Assembly (NCBI RefSeq): GCF_025353885.1 | Contig: NZ_JANXNX010000082.1 | Span: 1-64,000 of the forward strand | DNA: 64,000 nt | Source: Sphingomonas sp. | GTDB lineage: Bacteria; Pseudomonadota; Alphaproteobacteria; Sphingomonadales; Sphingomonadaceae | Direction: 5' to 3' | Part shown: positions 1 to 8,854 of the stretch, one piece after another | Numbering within the stretch: the stretch's first letter is position 1 | How the letters are laid out: each line of letters begins with the position of its first letter | Program-made: the position numbers and the translations under genes | Notes under the pieces: model-generated | Database searches by the model: none | What the model was told of the DNA's origin: nothing | What the model saw: only the letters and a program-made list of their open reading frames with translations

Positions 1-144
1 TACCGCACCCCGGCACCGGAAGCCGCTCCATCGCCACTGCCGCCCTCCGGTTTCGCTACGCTCCACCTCCGACCGACACTGGCGATGGAGGCAACAATGC
101 ACTAACAATCAACACGGACCACTCAGTGGGGGCCGGTCAGAGTT
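1..144. other. Unrecognised flank abutting the truncated IS256 element
   Basis: No gene is supported here. The stretch holds a perfect 11-base inverted repeat (26-36 and 80-90) around a GC-rich spacer. The transposase reading frame departs from the IS256 pattern at about 145, so this sequence belongs to something else: the end of another mobile element or a deletion junction. I could not assign it to a family. Confidence 0.4.
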
Positions 145-927
145 GCGCAGGAGATGGACGATACACGTCTGAACGATCGTCTCGGGAAACACGGCCGTGA
201 TCGCGTCGGGAAAGCCCTTAAGGCCGTCGACGACGGCAAGCAGGATATCGTCGACGCCGCGGTGCTTCAGCTCGTTCATGACGCGCAACCAGAACTGGGC
301 ACCTTCGTTTTGCTCGAGCCACAGTCCCAGCACCTCCTTACGGCCATCGGCGCCAACGCCCAGCGCAATGTGGATCGTCTTGTTGCAGACGGTCCCTTCG
401 TCCCGGATCTTGACCCGGATCGCATCGAAGAAGACCAGCGGGTAAACCGGATCGAGCGGCCGCTGCTGCGAGCTTGCTACCTCATCGAGCACGGCGTCGG
501 TCACCGTGCTGATCAGATCGGGCGATACGCCGATACCGTAAAGATCATGCAGGTGCCCCACGATCTCGCGCGTGCTCATGCCGCGTGCGTACATCGAGAT
601 GATCTTCTCATCGAAGCCGGGAAAGCGCCGCTGATATTTGGCGATCAGCTGCGGATCAAAACTCGCCTGCCGGTCGCGTGGCACCGCGATCTCAAGCTTG
701 CCAGTGTCGGTCATCACCGTCTTGCGGCCATAGCCATTGCGATTGTTATCAGTCTGATCGTCTTGCCCAAGATGATGATCCATCTCGGCATTGAGCGCGC
801 GCTCGGTCAGCGCTTTCTTCAGGCTATCCAGCAGGCCTCCCTGATCAAAGGCCGCACTGGCGGCACCGCCGGCAAGCAACTGGTCCAAAAGCTCATTGGG
901 TATCGTAGGTTCTTTGCGTCGTGACAT
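109..927 (-). pseudogene. IS256-family transposase, C-terminally truncated
   Basis: The 272-codon frame is an IS256-family (MULE-like) transposase, usually about 400 residues. The N-terminal GYGRKTV and VPRDR motifs and two of the three catalytic acidic residues are visible: the Asp of VFFDAIRVK and the Asp of AVVDGLKGF. The match stops after CIVHLLRNS and is followed by about nine unrelated codons and a stop. The last catalytic Glu region (usually near TTNAVE) is absent, so the product should be inactive. Start ATG at 927 follows an AAGGAG-like site. It is called a pseudogene because of the clear loss of the catalytic C-terminus. Confidence 0.85.
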
Positions 928-982
928 AATAGGGCTCCTTCTTTCCCATTATGCCCGCCCGCACACGAAATTTCTGACAGTC
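145..982 (-). mobile_element. Partial IS256-family insertion sequence
   Basis: The element reads on the minus strand. Its start-side terminus lies near 980, where the minus strand reads ggactgtcagaaatttcgtg, which resembles IS256-family terminal repeats. It runs through the transposase start at 927 and is lost at about 145, so one terminal repeat and roughly the last third of the transposase are missing. The intact end sits inside an IS3-family gene. With one end gone, the target duplication cannot be checked. The element should be immobile on its own. Confidence 0.75.
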
Positions 983-1195
983 CCGGACAACGCCGTGACC
1001 GAGACCCTGTTCCGCTCGCTCAAGGTCGAACGGCTTCACGGAACGCGCTTCGGCACGCGGCGTCAAGCCAAGGACGAGGTGATAGACTGGATTACCTTCT
1101 ACAACCATCGGCGGCTGCATTCGACACTGGGGTATAACAGCCCGATGGCTTTCGAGCAGAAATGGCTTGCCGGGCGAATCACCTTGGCAGCATAG
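983..1195 (+). pseudogene. IS3-family transposase (OrfB) C-terminal fragment
   Basis: About 70 codons match the end of the IS3-family integrase core: a DNAVTETLF stretch carrying the last catalytic Glu, then LKVERLHGTRF, a YNHRRLHSTLGY block and a SPMAFE end. The upstream two-thirds, including the first two catalytic Asp residues and OrfA, are missing, because the IS256 element starts immediately before the DNA motif at about 983. The frame opens upstream inside IS256 sequence, so no native start remains. This is a remnant split by a later insertion. Confidence 0.85.
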
Positions 1196-1655
1196 TCAAC
1201 GCGTCAAGGGAGACGCTGGACGAGGGCAAGGTCAAGGAGCACCATGTCGCACTCAACATTAGCGACGATCGCGATGGCTTCAAGCCCTACCGCGGCCAAC
1301 ACGCCACGCGGCGGCACATGAATGAACGGAAGGCCGCTTTCAACATCGCGAATTTGCCTTGTAAACGGCAGCAATGTTAGCGGGAGCAGCCACAGCGGAG
1401 TCGTGATGCAAACAGCGACTGATCCATTTTTGTCGTAACTGAACCTGCCTTCCGATATCCCCAATCTTTGCCGTCTGCGAATTCACGCGGTGGCTATCGG
1501 AGACTTACCAAAAGCCGAAGCATCTCACCGAATATATTAGTTCGTCTCCGGCACGACAATATCAACCAACCACTGCGAATAAATGGCAGATAACCGCGAC
1601 TTACTGCCAACGCCGGTGGACACAATCCGATAAGTCTCCGGATCTAGGGAAATAG
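1196..1655. other. Gene-poor stretch between IS3 remnant and tRNA-Phe
   Basis: No recognisable gene. Open frames exist on both strands (about 72 codons plus at 1162-1380, 86 codons minus at 1204-1464), but neither has a family motif I know or a convincing ribosome binding site. The position, between IS debris and the 3' end of a tRNA, suggests worn mobile-element sequence. I see no copy of the tRNA 3' end in it that would mark an attachment site. Confidence 0.5.
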
Positions 1656-1731
1656 TGGTGCCCGGGGACGGGGTCGAACCGCCGACACTGCGATTTTCAG
1701 TCGCATGCTCTACCAACTGAGCTACCCGGGC
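1656..1731 (-). tRNA. tRNA-Phe (anticodon GAA)
   Basis: The minus strand folds into a 76-base tRNA. The seven-pair acceptor stem is gcccggg/cccgggc, the D arm starts tagctcagttgg, the anticodon stem is tgcga/tcgca with loop ctgaaaa (anticodon GAA, U33 and A37 present), and the T arm carries ggttcga. Discriminator A and the CCA end are encoded. Its 3' end faces the IS-rich left edge, the usual side for integrative elements. Confidence 0.97.
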
Positions 1732-1759
1732 ACGCTGCGTTAGCAACGCGAAGGCGGGC

Positions 1760-1963
1760 CTATAGAGGGGGTCGCCAGCCGATGTCCAGTGCGCCGTCGG
1801 GCCCACCTTCGGGTTCCTCGGCAGACATCGGAATACGATACCCCTCGCCGAGCCATTGCAGCAGGTCGCGGTCGCGGCAGCCCTGGCTGCAAAAGGGCTT
1901 GTGGGGAGCGCTGGCGAGCTTGCCGCAAACCGCGCAGGCTGACTTATCTGGTTTTGGTTGCAT
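1760..1963 (-). CDS. yacG: DNA gyrase inhibitor YacG
   Basis: A 67-residue zinc-binding protein of the YacG family, which in E. coli binds GyrB and blocks gyrase from DNA. The four Cys ligands are visible as C10-x2-C13 and C25-x3-C29, with the family phrase PFCSQGCRDRDL. The acidic Pro-rich tail is typical. The ATG at 1963 puts the family's short N-terminus in place; a longer upstream frame adds only low-complexity sequence. It overlaps the 3' end of the RNase E/G gene by 20 bases, an arrangement that suggests translational coupling within the infA-maf-RNase-yacG unit. Confidence 0.92.
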   Translation of the reverse strand: MQPKPDKSACAVCGKLASAPHKPFCSQGCRDRDLLQWLGEGYRIPMSAEEPEGGPDGALDIGWRPPL

Positions 1964-2942
1964 AGCCAGCCGACCTGGCGAGCGCGGGGTCGGCGTGCAA
2001 GGTGATCGCGCCGCCAAGGTGAGCGGAAAGGTTGTCGAGCCAGTCGAGGTTGGCTTGTAGCACGGCAATGATCTCAGGATGTGCGACGATCTGCACAACG
2101 CCGATCAGGCCCGAACGCTGGACCCTCCGAAGCAGGGCGCGCGCGTGCGAAGCAGCAGCGTCATACCGGAATTGTTCGCAAAGCGAGGCGCGCAGTCGCG
2201 GACGGATGATCTGGAGAAAGCCAAAACCGTTGACGGCAGTGCGCTCGAAGATCGGAGGCAGGGTCGCGTCGACGACGGCGGCGATTGCGAGGCGGTCGGC
2301 CTTGCCCGAGATCGTCGGAAAATCAACGCCGATCGATCCGGTAATGCCAAGACGGCGAATGGCCGCACCGGCAGCTTGCGCTCCCGCTAGAGCCAGCGGC
2401 CCCGGGGCAAGTTCGCCGTCGATGTCGATCAGCGTCATCGCCGGCGTCAGGCTGATCCGCAGCGCACCGCCCGGGAAACGGACCTCGCCGGTTGCCGCTT
2501 CCTCAAGGGTCTCAGTCCATCCTGCGACTTCCAGGCGGTCGGGTCCATGGGGCGGAAGGGCCGTAACCGGGGTGCCCGTCGCCGTGATCCGGTCGTACAG
2601 GGTAGGGGCGGCGGTTTCTGCGACATCGGGGGCCGAGGCGCGGACCTTGGCGCGCTTGACAGCACGGGGCTCGTGGATCGCTTCGCGCGTTACCATGACG
2701 GTGAACGAGCGGCCCATGTCGATGCCGGTCAGGCGGTCAAGCAGCGCTTCGTGATTACCGACGACCGACCGGACTATACCGCGCGTCGCGTCCGCCTGCT
2801 TTTCGACCAAGCGGACGGCGACGACCTGCCCGACCCGGAGTGCCGGAGTATCGGCTTCAACATGGCATTCGACGATCACGCCGCCATCGACCAGCGCGGC
2901 GCGTGCCTCGCCAATTCCGGTTTCGTAGAGCCACTCAGCCAA
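1944..2942 (-). CDS. Short ribonuclease E/G family protein
   Basis: A 332-residue member of the RNase E/G family of 5'-end-sensing endoribonucleases. The N-terminus holds the S1-like strand pattern (VGQVVAVRL, residues 38-46). The DNase I-like catalytic part shows Asp residues in LIDIDGEL (about 171-178) and GVDFPTI (about 205-211), matching the two metal-binding Asp residues of E. coli RNase E. The CPxxC zinc-link that makes RNase E tetramers and any degradosome scaffold are absent, so it is shorter than RNase G (about 490). The TTG start at 2942 overlaps maf by 8 bases and has an AGGCG site upstream. It sits between maf and yacG. Confidence 0.85.
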   Translation of the reverse strand: MAEWLYETGIGEARAALVDGGVIVECHVEADTPALRVGQVVAVRLVEKQADATRGIVRSVVGNHEALLDRLTGIDMGRSFTVMVTREAIHEPRAVKRAKVRASAPDVAETAAPTLYDRITATGTPVTALPPHGPDRLEVAGWTETLEEAATGEVRFPGGALRISLTPAMTLIDIDGELAPGPLALAGAQAAGAAIRRLGITGSIGVDFPTISGKADRLAIAAVVDATLPPIFERTAVNGFGFLQIIRPRLRASLCEQFRYDAAASHARALLRRVQRSGLIGVVQIVAHPEIIAVLQANLDWLDNLSAHLGGAITLHADPALARSAGYATKTR

Positions 2943-3522
2943 GCGTGACGCCTGCGGTCACCAGCAGCGCGCGGGTTTCAAACAGCGGCAGGCCGACGAC
3001 GCCCGAATGGCTGCCCGACAGGAACCGCACGAATGCCTCGGCACGGCCCTGGATAGCATAACCGCCCGCCTTGCCCTGCCACTCCCCGCTCGCCAGGTAG
3101 GCAGTGATTTCAGCGGCGGTCAGTGGTTTGAACGCGACAACGGTGTCGGACAGCCGATGGCGCGCAGTGCCAACGGCGTCGATGACGGTCACGGCGGTCA
3201 GAACACGGTGGCGGCGGCCCGACAGCAGGGTCAGGCACCGAAGCGCAGTCGCTTCGTCGTCGGCCTTGGGCAGGATGCGGCGTCCGGCCGCGACCACGGT
3301 ATCGGCGGCGAGGATGATGTCCCCGGCATGGCTCACGGCGACGGCGGCAGCCTTGGCGGCGGCCAGGCGCATGACGTGGAGGCGCGGGAGTTCAGCACCG
3401 AGCGGAGCTTCGTCGATGTCGGCAGGATCAACAAGCGCGGGCACGACCCCGAGCCGCGCGAGCAGGTCCAGACGGCGGGGTGATGCAGAGGCCAGGACCA
3501 GACGCGGCACGGCGTTCGGCAT
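2935..3522 (-). CDS. maf: Maf family nucleotide pyrophosphatase
   Basis: A 195-residue Maf/YceF/YhdE-type enzyme that hydrolyses non-canonical or pyrimidine nucleoside triphosphates to monophosphates. Motifs are SASPRR near residue 12, AADTVVA near 72 and the C-terminal NxxG-equivalent SGVVGLPLFET. The length is normal. The start codon overlaps the infA stop by one base (TAATG), so it is very likely translated from the infA message. The substrate (dTTP/UTP or modified bases) cannot be decided by eye. Confidence 0.93.
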   Translation of the reverse strand: MPNAVPRLVLASASPRRLDLLARLGVVPALVDPADIDEAPLGAELPRLHVMRLAAAKAAAVAVSHAGDIILAADTVVAAGRRILPKADDEATALRCLTLLSGRRHRVLTAVTVIDAVGTARHRLSDTVVAFKPLTAAEITAYLASGEWQGKAGGYAIQGRAEAFVRFLSGSHSGVVGLPLFETRALLVTAGVTLG

Positions 3523-3740
3523 TACTTGAACCGATACGTTATCCGGCCCTTGGTCAGGTCGTAGGGGGTCATTTCAACCAGCACTTCATCGCCTACCAGG
3601 ACGCGGATGCGGTTCTTGCGCATCTTGCCTGCCGTGTGGCCGAGCACTTCGTGATCGTTTTCGAGTTTCACGCGAAACATCGCGTTGGGCAACAGTTCGA
3701 CAACGCTGCCGCGCATTTCGAGAAGTTCTTCCTTGGCCAT
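3522..3740 (-). CDS. infA: Translation initiation factor IF-1
   Basis: A 72-residue single OB-fold protein identical in length to bacterial IF-1. It begins [11 protein letters not shown] and contains [13 protein letters not shown] and the [11 protein letters not shown] end typical of the family. It binds the 30S A site during initiation. The ATG at 3740 is preferred over a TTG one codon upstream because it gives the family N-terminus. It heads the infA-maf-RNase-yacG run. A GC-rich hairpin (3772-3778 with 3785-3791) lies about 30 bases upstream in the leader. Confidence 0.98.
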   Translation of the reverse strand: MAKEELLEMRGSVVELLPNAMFRVKLENDHEVLGHTAGKMRKNRIRVLVGDEVLVEMTPYDLTKGRITYRFK

Positions 3741-3834
3741 CAAATCTCTTGGTTGGAATGCAGAATCGCCTGCCCCTTAGCCGCAAGGGGCGCGAAAGGA
3801 AAGGTCGGCAACAATGCGGGGTGAGCGCACCGTC

Positions 3835-3916
3835 ACCCTGAACGCGTCGCAGGGTCCATGCCACCGTCGAAATTGATCTCGCCGAAGCGCCGATAGACCC
3901 CGAAACAAGATCAGGG
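3835..3916. repeat. Decayed REP-like extragenic palindromes
   Basis: Between hppA and infA two short similar units occur. The first is accctg-N9-cagggt (3835-3855), a six-base inverted repeat. The second, accccgaaacaagatcaggg (3897-3916), looks like a degraded copy of an accctgaaacaag-type palindrome. This is a common form of bacterial extragenic repeat. No transposase gene for it is nearby. Confidence 0.4.
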
Positions 3917-3944
3917 CGGCGCGATTATGGGGCTGTTGGGACGC

Positions 3945-6071
3945 TTAAACCCCCGCGTGCGCTGCCAGTGCCGCCAGCAGCAACAGCGCCACGATGTTGG
4001 TAATCTTGATCATCGGATTGACCGCAGGCCCCGCTGTGTCTTTATAGGGATCACCCACGGTGTCACCGGTTACAGCGGCCTTGTGCGCCTCCGAACCCTT
4101 GCCACCGTGATTGCCGTCCTCGATAAACTTCTTGGCGTTGTCCCAGGCACCGCCGCCGCTCGTCATCGAAATCGCGACGAACAGTCCCGATACGATCACG
4201 CCGAGCAAGAGCGCGCCCAAGGCCGCAAATCCCTCGGCCTGCCCGGCGACTGCGGTGATCACAAAATACACCACGATCGGGGTGAGGACCGGCAGCAGCG
4301 ACGGCACTATCATCTCCTTGATCGCCGCCTTCGTCACCAAGTCCACGGTCCGGGCATAATCGGGCTTCGACGTGCCATCCATGATGCCCTTGTTCTCGGC
4401 AAACTGCGCGCGAACGTCTTTCACCACGTCACCTGCCGCACGACCGACGGCGGTCATTCCCATCGCCCCGAACAAATATGGCAACAAGGCGCCGAGCAGC
4501 AGGCCGACGATAACATAAGGATTTTTCAGCGAGAAATCGACGACGAGGTTCGGAAAGAATTCCGCCAGATCGGTCGTATAGGCGGCAAACAGCACCAGCG
4601 CGGCAAGGCCGGCCGACCCAATGGCGTAACCCTTGGTCACTGCTTTGGTTGTGTTCCCGACCGCGTCGAGCGCGTCGGTGCGATGGCGGACCTCATCCTC
4701 CATGCCCGCCATTTCGGCGATGCCACCGGCATTGTCGGTAACCGGGCCGTAAGCGTCCAGCGCAACGACCATCCCGGCAAGCGCCAGCATCGCGGTTGCG
4801 GCAAACGCAATCCCGATCAGGCCCGCCAGCTTGAACGCGACGATGATACCAATGACGATGACCAGCGTCGGCATCGCGGTTGATTCCAAGCTGATGGCCA
4901 GCCCCTGAATGACGTTGGTGCCATGGCCAGTCTCCGACGCCTTGGCGATGCTGCGCACCGGGCGGTAATTGGTTCCGGTGTAATATTCGGTGATCCAGAC
5001 CAGCGCGCCGGTAACTGCCAGGCCGACCATCATCGACCAGAACAGCGCCATGCCGGTAAAGGTCGCGCCCTCGCCGCTGGGGGTCGACCCGATGGCGGCA
5101 TCCATGTCCTTCAAGACATAGTGCGTGGCGAAATAAATGGCGGGAACCGAGAGCAGCGCGGTCGTCCAGAACCCCTTGTAGAGCGCGCCCATGATCGATT
5201 GGCCCTTGCCGAGCCGAACCATGTAGGTGCCGATGATCGAGGTAAAGATGCAGACGCCACCGATCACCAGTGGCAGGGTCATCAGCGCATAAAGCTGATC
5301 GCTGGCAACGCGAACAAGCAGGCTCAGCAACACCATCGTCGCGCCGACGGTCACGACATACGTTTCGAAAAGATCGGCGGCCATGCCTGCGCAATCGCCG
5401 ACGTTATCGCCGACGTTGTCAGCAATGACGGCGGGGTTGCGTGGGTCGTCCTCGGGAATGCCCGCCTCGACCTTGCCGACCAGATCAGCACCGACATCGG
5501 CGGCCTTGGTAAAGATACCGCCGCCAAGACGCGCGAAGATCGAGATTAGCGAAGCCCCGAATGCCAACGCAATCAGGCCGTTGACGACTGTGCGGTCATC
5601 GGGATTGCCGACGGGATGACCGGCAATCTGGGTGAGGTAATAAAAGAAACACGCGATCGAGAGCAGGGCGAGGCCCGCGACGAGCATCCCGGTGACGGCA
5701 CCCGCGCGGAACGCGACGGTCAGGCCGTTCTGCAACCCGGTGCGCGCGGCCTCGGCGGTGCGGACATTGGCGCGAACCGAGATGTTCATGCCGATAAATC
5801 CCGCTGCACCCGACAGTAGCGATCCAATCAGGAAGCCGACGGCCGAAACCGTGCCTAGAAACACGAACACGATGATCGCAACGACGACCCCCACGATGGC
5901 AATGGTACGATATTGACGGCCCAGATAGGCACGCGCCCCCTCCTGGATCGCAGCGGCGATGTCTTGCATCTTGGCATTGCCAGCAGGGGCGGCCAGAACT
6001 TGGCGACTGGTAATGAATCCATACAACACGGCGACGATGCCGCACGCGATGGCGAACAGTACAAGATTCAT
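3945..6071 (-). CDS. hppA: H+-translocating membrane pyrophosphatase (K+-independent type)
   Basis: A 708-residue polytopic inner-membrane pyrophosphatase that couples PPi hydrolysis to ion export. Visible signatures: the [19 protein letters not shown] block, [13 protein letters not shown] and [16 protein letters not shown] near the C-terminus, all metal-PPi ligands. The GNTTKA segment has Lys where K+-dependent enzymes have Ala, which indicates the K+-independent proton-pumping class. The start is the ATG at 6071 after a GAGGAA site; the upstream extension is not family-like. It follows thiL on the same strand with about 96 bases between. Confidence 0.95.
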   Translation of the reverse strand: MNLVLFAIACGIVAVLYGFITSRQVLAAPAGNAKMQDIAAAIQEGARAYLGRQYRTIAIVGVVVAIIVFVFLGTVSAVGFLIGSLLSGAAGFIGMNISVRANVRTAEAARTGLQNGLTVAFRAGAVTGMLVAGLALLSIACFFYYLTQIAGHPVGNPDDRTVVNGLIALAFGASLISIFARLGGGIFTKAADVGADLVGKVEAGIPEDDPRNPAVIADNVGDNVGDCAGMAADLFETYVVTVGATMVLLSLLVRVASDQLYALMTLPLVIGGVCIFTSIIGTYMVRLGKGQSIMGALYKGFWTTALLSVPAIYFATHYVLKDMDAAIGSTPSGEGATFTGMALFWSMMVGLAVTGALVWITEYYTGTNYRPVRSIAKASETGHGTNVIQGLAISLESTAMPTLVIVIGIIVAFKLAGLIGIAFAATAMLALAGMVVALDAYGPVTDNAGGIAEMAGMEDEVRHRTDALDAVGNTTKAVTKGYAIGSAGLAALVLFAAYTTDLAEFFPNLVVDFSLKNPYVIVGLLLGALLPYLFGAMGMTAVGRAAGDVVKDVRAQFAENKGIMDGTSKPDYARTVDLVTKAAIKEMIVPSLLPVLTPIVVYFVITAVAGQAEGFAALGALLLGVIVSGLFVAISMTSGGGAWDNAKKFIEDGNHGGKGSEAHKAAVTGDTVGDPYKDTAGPAVNPMIKITNIVALLLLAALAAHAGV

Positions 6072-6167
6072 GATCTGGGCTTCCTCTTCCTGGTTTACCC
6101 GCGCGGATGTTGGCTCCGTGTCAGGTGTTGGCGAGGGTATAAGCAAGGTGTCGCAATCGATGCAACT

Positions 6168-7046
6168 TTATTGGGCAGGTGTCTGGTGGAGCCAGCCCAG
6201 CCTGTCCGGGAGTGGAACACGGCCACTGCTATCGCGCAAGGTCAGGCCGGTTCCGGGTGCAAAGGTGCCGATGCGGGTGGCGCTGATCGGTAGCTCGAGT
6301 CCGGTCGGTGCCGCGAAAAGTAATTCATAATCGTCGCCTGCGGTCATCGCGGACAATGCGTCGCCGACAACAGGGACGGTTTGGATCGATATTTCCAGCG
6401 CAAGGTTGCTGGCGGCGGCCATACGCTGGGCGTCGATCAGCAGGCCGTCGGACACGTCCATCATGGCGTGGACGACCGGAGCGAGCGTTTGCCCATCGGA
6501 AAGCCGAGGAATCGGGCGCCGGTATCTAGCGACGTTTGCGCCCCCACAGGTCGGATCGCGGCGAAGCTCGGCAAGTCCCAGGCCGGCCATCCCGATGGTG
6601 CCCGTGACATACAGCGCATCGTCGGCCAGTGCGCCGGAACGAGAGGGTGCGGAGGCGCTGCGTCCGATTGCGGTCAGCGACAATACCCGGGGGGCGGACG
6701 GGTTGGCCACGGTATCGCCACCAAGCAAGGGCATGGCGAAATGCGCCAGCGCCACGCCCAGGCCAGCGATGAAGGCCCTGTCCCAGCAAGCGTTGCCGCT
6801 CAGCGTGTAGCCCATCAGGACACCGACCGGGCTCGCGCCCTTGGCGGCGAGGTCGGACAGGTTCACCGCGAGCAGCTTCCAGGCGACGTCTTCGGGAGGA
6901 TCGCCTGGCAGATAGTGAACGCCCTCGACCAGCATATCGTGGGTGATGACAAGGTCGCCGAGCACCGCCGCATCATCGGCGAACCCGCGTGCCGCAGGAT
7001 GGGTTGCGAGGGGGCGGAGTAGGGCGAGGAAGTCGGCTTCGTTCAT
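6168..7046 (-). CDS. thiL: Thiamine-monophosphate kinase ThiL
   Basis: About 292 residues. It phosphorylates thiamine monophosphate to the active cofactor thiamine diphosphate with ATP. The metal- and nucleotide-binding motifs of the ThiL/PurM fold are visible: FADDAAV near residue 22, VNLSDLAAKGA near 65, GGDTV near 110 and DVSDGLLID near 195. The ATG at 7046 is chosen; a TTG five codons upstream is an alternative. It starts 18 bases after the murA stop, so the two are probably co-transcribed, with hppA following. Confidence 0.93.
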   Translation of the reverse strand: MNEADFLALLRPLATHPAARGFADDAAVLGDLVITHDMLVEGVHYLPGDPPEDVAWKLLAVNLSDLAAKGASPVGVLMGYTLSGNACWDRAFIAGLGVALAHFAMPLLGGDTVANPSAPRVLSLTAIGRSASAPSRSGALADDALYVTGTIGMAGLGLAELRRDPTCGGANVARYRRPIPRLSDGQTLAPVVHAMMDVSDGLLIDAQRMAAASNLALEISIQTVPVVGDALSAMTAGDDYELLFAAPTGLELPISATRIGTFAPGTGLTLRDSSGRVPLPDRLGWLHQTPAQ

Positions 7047-7064
7047 GGAGTCCCGCGCCAATTT

Positions 7065-8348
7065 CTAGCCGTCGCTGTCGCGCTCGATATCGGCACCGAC
7101 GGTCTGCAATTTCTCCTCCAACCGCTCATATCCGCGATCGAGGTGATAGACCCGCTGGACGTGCGTTTCACCCTGTGCGGCCAGTCCGGCGATGATCAGG
7201 CTCATCGATGCCCGCAGGTCGGTCGCCATCACCGGCGCGCCATTCAACACAGGGACTCCGCGCACGACTGCCGAGCGCCCAGTAACCTGGATATCGGCCC
7301 CCATTCGCGCCAGTTCAGGGACGTGCATGTAACGGTTCTCGAATATCGTCTCGGTCAGCACGCTCGCGCCGTTCGCCATGCAGAGCATCGCCATGAATTG
7401 GGCCTGCATGTCGGTGGCAAATCCGGGGTAGGGCGCGGTGGACAGCGTCAACGGCCCGAGTTTGCCGTCGGCGGAAACGCGAATGGCATCCTTCAGCGCT
7501 TCGATTTTGACGCCCGCTTCGGCCAGCGCGTCGAAGGTCGCGGCCATCTCGTGCATGTCGGCCCCCACCAGGTCGACGCTGCCGCCGGTGATCGCGGCGG
7601 CACAGGCATAGCTGCCAGCCTCGATGCGGTCGGGCATGACGGCATAGGTCGCGCCGTGAAGCCGATCGCGCCCCTCGATCGTCAGTGTCTCGCTGCCGAT
7701 GCCGTCGATGACCGCGCCCATCGCGACCAGACAGTTGCACAGGTCGACAATCTCGGGCTCGCGCGCGGCATTTTCGATCACCGAGATGCCGCGGGCCAGC
7801 GTCGCCGCCATCAGCGCGTTTTCGGTGGCACCCACCGAGACGACGGGAAAGCGGATGGTCCCGCCGGGCAGGCGGCCGCCGGGGGCAACCGCCTTGACGT
7901 AACCCGAGGTGATCTCGATCTCCGCGCCGAACGCCTCCAGCGCCTTCAGGTGAAGGTCGATCGGGCGGTTCCCGATTGCACAGCCGCCGGGCAGCGACAC
8001 TGTCGCCTCACCCATGCGCGCAACCAGCGGGCCTAGTACCAGGATCGACGCGCGCATCTTGCGGACGATGTCATAGGGGGCGGTCGTTGATGTCACGCGG
8101 TTCGCGCGCAATGTCATGACGCGTCCGAACTCGTTGAGGTTCGCGCCCTCGATCATGCTGGAGACGCCGAGCTGGTTCAGCAAATGGCCGAAGCCATCGA
8201 CATCGGCAAGCCGCGGCAGGTTACGCAGCGTCAGCGGTTCGTCGGTCAGCAGCGCGCACGGCATCAGCGTGAGTGCGGCGTTCTTGGCCCCGGAAATGTG
8301 AATGCGCCCCGACAGCCTGTTGCCGCCACGAATGATAATACGGTCCAT
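7065..8348 (-). CDS. murA: UDP-N-acetylglucosamine 1-carboxyvinyltransferase MurA
   Basis: A 427-residue cytoplasmic enzyme adding enolpyruvate from PEP to UDP-GlcNAc, the first committed step of peptidoglycan synthesis. It begins with the usual [17 protein letters not shown] phrase. The active-site Cys is present in [11 protein letters not shown] (about residue 117), so it is the fosfomycin-sensitive form. The length is normal and both halves of the EPSP-synthase-like fold are covered. It is followed closely by thiL. Confidence 0.97.
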   Translation of the reverse strand: MDRIIIRGGNRLSGRIHISGAKNAALTLMPCALLTDEPLTLRNLPRLADVDGFGHLLNQLGVSSMIEGANLNEFGRVMTLRANRVTSTTAPYDIVRKMRASILVLGPLVARMGEATVSLPGGCAIGNRPIDLHLKALEAFGAEIEITSGYVKAVAPGGRLPGGTIRFPVVSVGATENALMAATLARGISVIENAAREPEIVDLCNCLVAMGAVIDGIGSETLTIEGRDRLHGATYAVMPDRIEAGSYACAAAITGGSVDLVGADMHEMAATFDALAEAGVKIEALKDAIRVSADGKLGPLTLSTAPYPGFATDMQAQFMAMLCMANGASVLTETIFENRYMHVPELARMGADIQVTGRSAVVRGVPVLNGAPVMATDLRASMSLIIAGLAAQGETHVQRVYHLDRGYERLEEKLQTVGADIERDSDG

Positions 8349-8396
8349 CGCGTGCTGTTTAGCGGGTGCGCCTCCCGGCGCAAGGCGGAGGTGGAT

Positions 8397-8759
8397 TTAC
8401 GCCTTTTCCAGCGTACATTGCAGCGGGTGCTGATTCTGCCGCGCAAAGTCCATGACCTGGGTCACCTTGGTTTCGGCCACTTCGTAGGTGAACACGCCGC
8501 AGATGCCGACGCCCTTCTGGTGGACGTGCAGCATCACGCGAGTCGCATCCTCGATGCTCATGCGAAAGAAACTCTGCAGGCATTGGACGACGAATTCCAT
8601 TGGGGTGTAATCGTCGTTCAGCATCAGCACCTTGTAGGGCGACGGCTTTTTCGTGCGGGTGCGCGTCCGGGTGGCGACGCCGAGGCCGGTTCCGCTGTCT
8701 TCGTCATTGCCGCGACGTTCGTTGGCCGATGTGATCTGCATATCGGCAGAATATGGCAT
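8397..8759 (-). CDS. clpS: ATP-dependent Clp protease adaptor ClpS
   Basis: About 120 residues. ClpS delivers N-degron substrates to ClpAP. The core motif [12 protein letters not shown], which forms the hydrophobic pocket for N-terminal residues, then MLHVHQKG and a [13 protein letters not shown] end are clear. The low-complexity N-terminal tail rich in Arg/Thr is typical. The ATG at 8759 is chosen; an ATG at 8741 would also fit. No clpA lies next to it in this window, whereas many genomes have clpS beside clpA. Confidence 0.94.
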   Translation of the reverse strand: MPYSADMQITSANERRGNDEDSGTGLGVATRTRTRTKKPSPYKVLMLNDDYTPMEFVVQCLQSFFRMSIEDATRVMLHVHQKGVGICGVFTYEVAETKVTQVMDFARQNQHPLQCTLEKA

Positions 8760-8799
8760 TGCTGGGCGCAGGGGCAAGAGCGCGTAGGGTAGCGGTCAC

Positions 8800-8832
8800 A
8801 AAAAAGCCGTCCTCGCAGGGTGCGGGGACGGC
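8800..8832 (-). terminator. Rho-independent terminator after phaP
   Basis: On the minus strand a gccgtcc/ggacggc stem (arms 8826-8832 and 8806-8812) is followed by a run of T (plus-strand A run ending at 8805). It sits 23 bases past the phaP stop, in the right orientation to end that message before clpS. Confidence 0.85.
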
Positions 8833-8854
8833 CTTTAATGTGGTTTGGGTCGGA

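Noticed and set aside
1204-1464. 86-codon minus-strand frame near the IS remnants
   Set aside because: Looks protein-like in places but has no recognisable family, no binding site, and overlaps probable mobile-element debris; described only as part of the gene-poor stretch.
3772-3791. gcccctt/aaggggc hairpin upstream of infA as a terminator of hppA
   Set aside because: No T run follows on either strand and it is about 150 bases past hppA; mentioned only as part of the infA leader.
7143-8036. Long open frame (297 codons) on the plus strand
   Set aside because: It is antisense to murA, is rich in Arg/His/Gln as expected from a shadow of a high-GC gene, and has no family motif.
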